From Massilia sp. ST3 (GTDB taxonomy: Bacteria; Pseudomonadota; Gammaproteobacteria; Burkholderiales; Burkholderiaceae_D): a stretch of DNA of 64,000 bases. The notes beneath the pieces were generated by a model that was not told the origin of the DNA, searched no databases, and was given only the letters and a program-made list of their open reading frames with translations. Below, piece after piece: positions 58,415-64,000 of the stretch. Location of the stretch: positions 62,001 through 126,000 of the forward strand of contig NZ_JAGPWC010000001.1 in NCBI RefSeq assembly GCF_018119405.1, written 5' to 3'. Position 1 is the first letter of the stretch; every line of letters starts with the position of its first letter. The position numbers and the translations under genes were made by a program.

Positions 58415-61297
58415 ATGCGTATGACCCAGGTCGCGGCCGCTGTGCTGTTCCTCGCCGCAGGCAACCAGGCCCTCGCGGGCAGCTTCCAGCAAACCGCCAA
58501 CGGCATCGAGGTCCAGCCGGATGCAGGCAGCGCCAAGCTGGTGCGCTTGAATCTGATGAGCGACAATATCGTCCAGGTGCTCAAGCTCGCTGAGGCGGGC
58601 AAGGCGCTGACGCCGTCCCTGATGACGGTGGCCAAGCCTTGCGAGTGCAGCTTCACCGTCAACAAGCTCGGCGCCGATGCCGTGCAGCTGAAAGCGAACA
58701 AGATCTCTGCCACGGTCTCGCTCAAGGACGGCCAGGTGCAGTTCTTCGATGCTGCCGGCAAGCGCTTCCTGAACCAGGCGTCCGAGGACATGAAGCCCGT
58801 CACCGTGGGCGGCAAGCCTTTCCTGGCGATCAAGCAGGGCTTCAACCACGGCACCCGCGACGCCTTCTACGGCCTCGGCCAGCACCAGAACAACCAGATG
58901 AACTACAACGGCGAGGACGTGCTGCTGGCCCAGCACAACATGATCGCCTCGGTGCCCTTCGTGGTCTCGGACAAGAACTACGGCCTGCTGTGGGATAACA
59001 ACGCGATCTCGCGCTTCGGCGACCCGACGCCTTACGCCTGGATGTCGCGCGACCTCCAGCTGGCGGGCGTGGACGGCAAGCCGGGCGGCCTGACGGCGCG
59101 CTACTACATCGACGGCAAACTGGCGCTGACGCGCCAGGAAAAGGACATCGCCTACCAGTACCTGAAGGACCTGGACGAGAACTGGCCGAAGGAGCTCCCG
59201 CCGCTCAGTGGCCTCAATAAGGACCGCAAGAACGTGCGCGTGGTCTGGGAAGGCACGATGAGCAGCGACAAGCCGGGCGTGCACAAGATGCAGCTGTACT
59301 CGTCGGACTACGCCACCCTGACGGTGGACGGCAAGCAGGTCATGGACGTGTGGCGCCAGGGCTGGAACCCGTGGTACCACAACTTCGAGGTGAAGTTCGC
59401 CAGGAACAAGCCGGTCAAGATCAAGGTCGACTGGAAGCCCTCGGGCGGCATGATCGCCATCACGCACAACAATCCGCTGCCCCAGGCCGAGCGCCATTCG
59501 CTGACCATGTCGTCCGAAATCGCCGAGGCGATCAACTACTACGTGATCAGCGCCGACAACATGGACAAGGTGATCGCGGGCTACCGCCACCTGACCGGCC
59601 AGCAGCCGATGATGCCGAAATGGTCTTACGGCTTCTGGCAGTCGCGCCAGCGCTACGAAACCCAGCAGCAGCTGCTCGACACCGTGGCCGAGTACCGCAA
59701 GCGCGGCTGGCCGCTCGATAACATCGTGCAGGACTGGTTCTACTGGCCGGAGAACGGCTGGGGCTCGCACGACTTCGACAAGGCGCGCTTCCCGGACCCG
59801 AAAGGCATGATCGACACCGTGCACAAGCAGAACGTGCGCATCATGTTCTCCATCTGGGGCAAGTTCTACGCCAACACCGACAACTACAAGGAGCTGGCGT
59901 CCAAGGGCCATATGTGGACCAAGAACGTCGAGAACGGCGCCAAGGACTGGGTCGGCCCGGGCTACCTGAACAGCCATTACGATCCCTATACCAAGGAAGC
60001 GCGCGACATCTACTATCGCCAGATGAAGTCCAAGCTGGTCGACCTGGGCATCGACGCCTGGTGGATGGACAACACCGAGCCGGACGTCCTGTCGAACAGC
60101 CGCCCGGAAGACTTTAAACAACTCATCGGACCGACCGTCTACGGCCCGGGCGAGGTCACCTTCAATCCCTACAGCCTGGTGCACTCGGGCGGCATGGTCG
60201 ACCACCTGCGCCAGGACCAGCCGGATACCCGCCAGTTCATCCTGTCGCGTTCGGGCTTCGCCGGTATCCAGCGCAATTCGGTGGCCGTGTGGAGCGGCGA
60301 CACCGTGGGCCGCTGGAACAATCTGTACGACCAGATCGCGTCCGGCGTGAACATGTCGATGTCGGGTGTCCCGAACTGGACCCATGACATCGGCGGCTAC
60401 GCCCAGGAGACCCGTTTCCAGACCGGCGACGTCGGTTCGGCCCAGGAAAACCGCACCACCAGCGCGGCCGCCGCCAACCCTGAGGACCTGAAGGAATGGC
60501 AGGAACTGAACCACCGCTGGTTCCAGTTCGGCGCCTTCTCGCCGCTGTTCCGCTCCCACGGCGAAGTGGTCAAGCGCGAGATCTACAATATCTCGGCCGG
60601 CGACGACGCCATGCGCGACAACATGGTCTGGTTCCTGAAGCTGCGCTACCGCCTCATGCCTTACATCTACACGATGGCGGCCGATACCCACTACAACTCG
60701 GGCACCATGATGCGCGGGCTGGTGATGGACTTCCCGCACGACGAGAAGGCCAAGAACGTCAAGGACCAGTACATGTTCGGCCCATCCTTCCTGGTGGCGC
60801 CGGTTAGCGTGTACAAGGCGCGCGAGCGCCAGGTCTACCTGCCCTCGGGCGCTGAATGGTACGACTTCTACACCGGCCAGCGCCACAAGGGCGGCGCCAC
60901 CATCAAGGTGGCCGCGCCGCGCGACCAGATGCCGCTGTTCGTCAAGGCCGGCTCGGTCGTGACCACCGGCCCGGTGACCCAGTACGTGGACGAGAAGCCG
61001 GATGCGCCGATCATCGTGCATGTGTATGCCGGCGCCAACGGCAGCGCCACCCTGTACGAGGATGATGGCGTCAGCAATGCCTATGCCCGTGGCGAAGCCA
61101 GCCGCATTCCGATCAGCTACGACGACAAGTCCGGCCTGGTCACCATCGGCCAGCGCAGCGGCCAGTACAAGGGCATGCCGCTCAAACGCGAGTTCAAGGT
61201 GCGCGTGGTCAAGCCGGGCGTGTCGACCGCGGCGGACATGGATGCCTCGGACAAGTCGGTGGCCTACGACGGCAAGCCGGTCACCATCAAGCTCTGA
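58415..61297 (+). CDS. GH31 alpha-xylosidase with PA14 insertion
   Basis: 960 residues with a signal peptide (about 1-21, ending QALAG). The nucleophile is Asp552 in WWMDNTEPD, the acid/base Asp629 in VWSGDTVG. A PA14-like insertion at about 265-350 (VVWEGTMSSDKPGVHKMQLY, TLTVDGKQVMDVW) lies before the barrel, as in Cellvibrio Xyl31A, where it helps bind long xyloglucan oligosaccharides. It removes non-reducing-end alpha-1,6-xylose, the sugar used by the neighbouring pathway. The ATG at 58415 follows ACAGGAGATCGACA; an ATG 21 bases earlier lacks a site. A terminator follows. Confidence 0.94.
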   Translation: MRMTQVAAAVLFLAAGNQALAGSFQQTANGIEVQPDAGSAKLVRLNLMSDNIVQVLKLAEAGKALTPSLMTVAKPCECSFTVNKLGADAVQLKANKISATVSLKDGQVQFFDAAGKRFLNQASEDMKPVTVGGKPFLAIKQGFNHGTRDAFYGLGQHQNNQMNYNGEDVLLAQHNMIASVPFVVSDKNYGLLWDNNAISRFGDPTPYAWMSRDLQLAGVDGKPGGLTARYYIDGKLALTRQEKDIAYQYLKDLDENWPKELPPLSGLNKDRKNVRVVWEGTMSSDKPGVHKMQLYSSDYATLTVDGKQVMDVWRQGWNPWYHNFEVKFARNKPVKIKVDWKPSGGMIAITHNNPLPQAERHSLTMSSEIAEAINYYVISADNMDKVIAGYRHLTGQQPMMPKWSYGFWQSRQRYETQQQLLDTVAEYRKRGWPLDNIVQDWFYWPENGWGSHDFDKARFPDPKGMIDTVHKQNVRIMFSIWGKFYANTDNYKELASKGHMWTKNVENGAKDWVGPGYLNSHYDPYTKEARDIYYRQMKSKLVDLGIDAWWMDNTEPDVLSNSRPEDFKQLIGPTVYGPGEVTFNPYSLVHSGGMVDHLRQDQPDTRQFILSRSGFAGIQRNSVAVWSGDTVGRWNNLYDQIASGVNMSMSGVPNWTHDIGGYAQETRFQTGDVGSAQENRTTSAAAANPEDLKEWQELNHRWFQFGAFSPLFRSHGEVVKREIYNISAGDDAMRDNMVWFLKLRYRLMPYIYTMAADTHYNSGTMMRGLVMDFPHDEKAKNVKDQYMFGPSFLVAPVSVYKARERQVYLPSGAEWYDFYTGQRHKGGATIKVAAPRDQMPLFVKAGSVVTTGPVTQYVDEKPDAPIIVHVYAGANGSATLYEDDGVSNAYARGEASRIPISYDDKSGLVTIGQRSGQYKGMPLKREFKVRVVKPGVSTAADMDASDKSVAYDGKPVTIKL

Positions 61298-61306
61298 CTC
61301 TCCTTC

Positions 61307-61338
61307 GCCGGGCGCCTCACCGCGCCCGGCTTTTTTTT
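61307..61338 (+). terminator. Rho-independent terminator after the GH31 gene
   Basis: GCCGGGCGC and GCGCCCGGC form a 9-base perfect stem with 6-base loop, followed by eight T residues. The next gene in the same direction starts only 10 bases later, so it may act as an attenuator. Confidence 0.85.
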
Positions 61339-61348
61339 CGCCTATCGC

Positions 61349-62434
61349 ATGAAACCCATTTCTTCTTCACTGCTACTGGCCGTAGCGAGCCTGTTCTGCG
61401 CCGCGCCGCTCCTGGCCGCGACCACGATCCCACCCGGCCACCCACACCTGCAGTACACCGGCCGGATCGATGCCTCCACGTCAGGCGCGCCGGTGCTGAG
61501 CTTCCCGAACACCGCGATCGCCGGCCAGTTCACCGGCACCTCGCTCGCCGTCAAGCTGGACGACCAGCACGGCAAGAACTTCTATAACGTCTTCCTCGAT
61601 GGCGATCTGGCGCGTCCCACCATCATCCAGGCGGACAAGGGGAGCAAGACCTACCTGGTGGCGAATGGCCTTAAGCCGGGCAAGCACCGCTTCCTGATCA
61701 CCAAGCGCACCGAGGGCGAGGAGGGCGCGACCGTCTTCCAAGGGCTGGAACTGGACGATAAGGCCGGGCTGCTGCCGCCGCCGCCGCGACCCGCGCGCCG
61801 CATCGAGTTCTATGGCGATTCGATCACCTCGGGCATGGGCAACGAAGCACCCGACGACGGCGTCGACCACCTGGGCAAGGACAAGAACAGCTTCCGCTCC
61901 TACGCCGCCCTGAGCGCGCGCCAGCTGGGCGCCGAAGGGCACTTCATTTCGCAGAGCGGCATCGGCGTGATGATCTCCTGGTTCCCGTTCACGATGCCGG
62001 ACTTCTACGACCAGGCGAACGCGGTCGGCAATAACGACTCGAAGTGGGACTTCGGCAAGTGGACGCCGGATGTGGTGGTGATCAACCTGATGCAGAACGA
62101 CAGCTGGCTGATCGGGCGCGACCACAAGCTGCAGCCGGAACCGGATGGGGCCCAGCGCATCGCGGCCTACAGGGGCTTCATCCAGCGACTGCGTGCACTG
62201 TATCCGAAAGCCTATATCGTGTGCGCGCTTGGCAGCATGGACGCCACCAAGGCCGGCTCCCCCTGGCCCGGCTATGTCAGCGCGGCCGTGCGCGGGATGC
62301 AGCAGGATGGCGACAAGCGGATCGACACCTTGTTCTTCCCGTTTGCCGGCTACGGGGCGCATCCGCGCGTGCATCACCACGAAGCCAATGCCAAGCTCCT
62401 CACCGCCTTCATTCGCCGCAAGATGGGATGGTGA
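61349..62434 (+). CDS. SGNH acetylesterase, CE2-like
   Basis: 361 residues with a signal peptide (about 1-23, ending LLAA). The N-terminal beta domain (LQYTGRIDASTSGAPVLSFP, FTGTSLAVKLDD) followed by a C-terminal SGNH hydrolase is the CE2 layout. The nucleophile is Ser158 in EFYGDSITSGMGN, the Asn block VVINLMQND, and the catalytic His is in HPRVHHHEAN. It would remove acetyl groups from plant polysaccharide, here probably acetyl-galactose on xyloglucan. The start lies 10 bases after a terminator with no ribosome site visible, so expression may depend on read-through. Confidence 0.85.
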   Translation: MKPISSSLLLAVASLFCAAPLLAATTIPPGHPHLQYTGRIDASTSGAPVLSFPNTAIAGQFTGTSLAVKLDDQHGKNFYNVFLDGDLARPTIIQADKGSKTYLVANGLKPGKHRFLITKRTEGEEGATVFQGLELDDKAGLLPPPPRPARRIEFYGDSITSGMGNEAPDDGVDHLGKDKNSFRSYAALSARQLGAEGHFISQSGIGVMISWFPFTMPDFYDQANAVGNNDSKWDFGKWTPDVVVINLMQNDSWLIGRDHKLQPEPDGAQRIAAYRGFIQRLRALYPKAYIVCALGSMDATKAGSPWPGYVSAAVRGMQQDGDKRIDTLFFPFAGYGAHPRVHHHEANAKLLTAFIRRKMGW

Positions 62435-62439
62435 TCGCC

Positions 62440-62466
62440 GGGTGGACGGCGGGGCCGTCCGCGCGG
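62440..62466. repeat. Family B repeat, single unit
   Basis: GGGTGGACGGCGGGGCCGTCC with flanking GCGCG matches one arm of the paired repeats at 32447 and 48317 but lacks the partner and the outer GTA. It lies between two convergent genes. Confidence 0.5.
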
Positions 62467-62483
62467 CGAGGCGGGCAGGTCCG

Positions 62484-62509
62484 AAAAAAAGCCCGCGCAA
62501 GCGCGGGCT
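62484..62509 (-). terminator. Rho-independent terminator of the GH39 gene
   Basis: On the minus strand a 9-base perfect stem (AGCCCGCGC and GCGCGGGCT) with a 2-base loop is followed by seven T residues, 25 bases after the GH39 stop. Confidence 0.85.
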
Positions 62510-62533
62510 GTAAGGACGACCCCAAACTTCAAA

Positions 62534-64000
62534 TCATTTCGCCTTGCTCAGCTTGAGCAGGTAGACATCGTTTTCGCGCATCGGCAGCTCGGTGCTGAAG
62601 CTGCCGTCGCTGCCGACCCGCACCTGGCGCTGCTGCGAAGGCTTGCCGGTGGCGGTGGCCTTCAGCGCCGCCACCTGCTGGCGGGTCAGCTGCTTGGGCG
62701 AACCCATGCCGATGTAGGCGGTGAAGGCGTCGTTCTGCCTGTAGCCCACCTGCGCGATGCTGAGCGAGTACGCGCCCGGCTGCATGCCCTTGACGCTGAC
62801 CTTGAACTTGCCCTTGGCGCGCGCCGGCAGGTCCTTGATGAAATACTGCTGGTTGTTGACCTTCTCGGGCAGGGTATGCGTGTAGTCCCACACCAGCAGA
62901 CCCAGGTTGCCCTTGTCGTCGACGGTGGCGAAGGACTTCTGGTCGGCGTTTTTCAGCTCGCGCGCGCCCAGCTGGTTCAGGAACTGGTAGGCGAAATAGG
63001 CCGGCTTCTTGATGCCCTGGGTGTTCATCAGCCCGAAGCCGCCATGAAAGGCCTCGAAGCGCGGACCGGCTTCCTCGAAGATGTCGGTGAAGACCCAGTA
63101 GGACATCGACTGCGCCGCCGGCCCGATCTGCTTCAGCTTGTTCAGGATGTAGGCGGCCTGGTGGTAGCTGTCGTGGCTCGGATCGGACGGCGTATAGGAC
63201 GAACTCCATTCCGTGTAGTGCAGTTCGAGCTTCGGCATGCCGGAGGCCGCGATCTCCTTGCGGTTCTTGAGCACGTCGTTGCTGACCGCCCATTCGTCCG
63301 TCGACAGTACGGTGCCGGTGGTGCCGAATTCGTCCAGGAAGCCCTGGTTCACGCCATACGAATGGGTCGAGACGAAGTCCAGCGGCGTCTGGTTCTTCCC
63401 GGCGTAGGCGATCAACTCGGGAATCCAGGCCGCGCCGGCGGTCGCCGGCCCGCCGACCCGGTAGCGCGGGTTCACGCTCTTGATCGCACGCGCGGCGTGG
63501 GCGTAGAGCTTGAAGTACTCGTCCTGGGTCCCGGCCCAGAAACCGTCCAGGTTCGGCTCGTTCCAGACCTCGAAGTACCAGCTCGCGACCTCCTCGGCGC
63601 CATAGCGTTCGGTCCAGTGTTCGGTCAGCTTCCTGATCAGGGTCTCCCACTTCTCGTAGCTCCGCGGCGGCGTCACGTTGCCCTTCCACCAGAAGATGGT
63701 CTTGTCGCCGCTGGCCATCGCCGCCGGCATGAAGCCCAGCTCGACGAAGGGCTTCACCCCGATGCCGAGCAGGTAGTCGTAGAGGGCGTCGATGTACTGG
63801 AAGTTGTACTGTTCCTTGCCCTGGGCGTCGACCTTGTAGACGCCCATGTCGTCGGTGAGCAGGCCGTGCATGCGGATGTACTGGAAGCCGGCGTCGCGCT
63901 TGATCTCGGCCAGCTGCTGCTGCCAGTCGGCGCGCAAGCCTTCGTTGGCGCGGCCGGCGCCGATCACCAGCTTGTGCATCTGGTTGAGCGGACCCTGGAC
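62534..64000 (-). CDS. GH39 family beta-xylosidase-like protein, 5' end outside window
   Basis: 488 residues are visible; the frame stays open to base 64000, reading VQGPLNQMHKLVIGAGRANE before the first in-window Met, so the start lies outside. GH39 residues: acid/base Glu in FEVWNEPNLDGFW and nucleophile Glu in LHYTEWSSSY. GAGRANEGLRADWQQQL is the usual first block. GH39 enzymes are beta-xylosidases or act on related glycosides and could finish xylo-oligosaccharides. It is convergent with the CE2-like gene and ends with a terminator. The C-terminal ~120 residues form a beta domain. Export cannot be judged without the N-terminus. Confidence 0.9.
   Translation of the reverse strand, partial: VQGPLNQMHKLVIGAGRANEGLRADWQQQLAEIKRDAGFQYIRMHGLLTDDMGVYKVDAQGKEQYNFQYIDALYDYLLGIGVKPFVELGFMPAAMASGDKTIFWWKGNVTPPRSYEKWETLIRKLTEHWTERYGAEEVASWYFEVWNEPNLDGFWAGTQDEYFKLYAHAARAIKSVNPRYRVGGPATAGAAWIPELIAYAGKNQTPLDFVSTHSYGVNQGFLDEFGTTGTVLSTDEWAVSNDVLKNRKEIAASGMPKLELHYTEWSSSYTPSDPSHDSYHQAAYILNKLKQIGPAAQSMSYWVFTDIFEEAGPRFEAFHGGFGLMNTQGIKKPAYFAYQFLNQLGARELKNADQKSFATVDDKGNLGLLVWDYTHTLPEKVNNQQYFIKDLPARAKGKFKVSVKGMQPGAYSLSIAQVGYRQNDAFTAYIGMGSPKQLTRQQVAALKATATGKPSQQRQVRVGSDGSFSTELPMRENDVYLLKLSKAK

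Noticed and set aside
54292-58854. Very long minus-strand open frame (1,520 codons) across the glycosidase genes
   Set aside because: It is antisense to GH74, GH95, GH35 and GH31, which carry complete catalytic motifs. Its composition (His/Arg/Val/Ala/Gly-rich, no domain) is what a reverse reading of GC-biased codons gives.

Overview
The window is high-GC DNA with bacterial gene packing. Several features point to a betaproteobacterium of the Oxalobacteraceae (Massilia/Telluria/Duganella type). These are the mltG-tmk-holB-pilZ-tatD order, an LpxO lipid A hydroxylase, a DUF6139 protein, a long RTX protein with DUF4214-like start, and dispersed palindromic intergenic repeats. The genus is an inference; no rRNA or tRNA gene was found to confirm it.

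Layout. 1-2 kb: the end of a DUF3616 gene and two tandem paralogous membrane proteins. 2-10 kb: acyl-CoA metabolism (fused enoyl-CoA hydratase/3-hydroxyacyl-CoA dehydrogenase, thiolase, Dabb protein, two SDRs) with an MHS-type transporter divergent from the thiolase. 10-16.4 kb: small accessory genes, a GH18 chitinase with two CBM2-like modules, a serine hydrolase and an NRDE protein. 16.3-22.9 kb: ygfZ divergent from mltG-tmk-holB-pilZ-GNAT-tatD-ankyrin. 23-26 kb: a PRMT-like methyltransferase, small proteins and lpxO. 26-30.5 kb: a 1,442-residue RTX protein built from about four 294-residue units. 30.5-37.4 kb: a broken gene, wrbA, a GST, rlhA and a 940-residue winged-helix/NTPase regulator.

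37.6-64 kb is the most coherent part. A LacI regulator is followed by xylX-xylB-xylC-xylD, an xylFGH ABC transporter, and (convergent) a 2-oxoglutarate semialdehyde dehydrogenase. Together these supply D-xylose uptake and the whole Weimberg route to 2-oxoglutarate. Directly beside them is an exported glycosidase operon: an uncharacterised 654-residue protein, GH74, GH95, GH35, GH31 and a CE2-like esterase, with a GH39 entering from the right edge. This enzyme set matches stepwise breakdown of fucosylated, acetylated xyloglucan, ending in xylose. Near-palindromes close to TGTTAGCGCTAACA lie upstream of lacI, xylX, xylF and the glycosidase operon. My inference is one LacI regulon that links polymer breakdown to xylose oxidation.

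Other points: a 16-bp TetR-type palindrome fills the promoter spacer of the thiolase gene. Four heptamers at exact 11-bp steps lie upstream of the MHS transporter gene. A 175-bp near-palindromic element sits between xylD and xylF and overlaps the xylD stop codon. Two families of paired intergenic palindromes recur through the window. No CRISPR array, prophage or transposase was seen.
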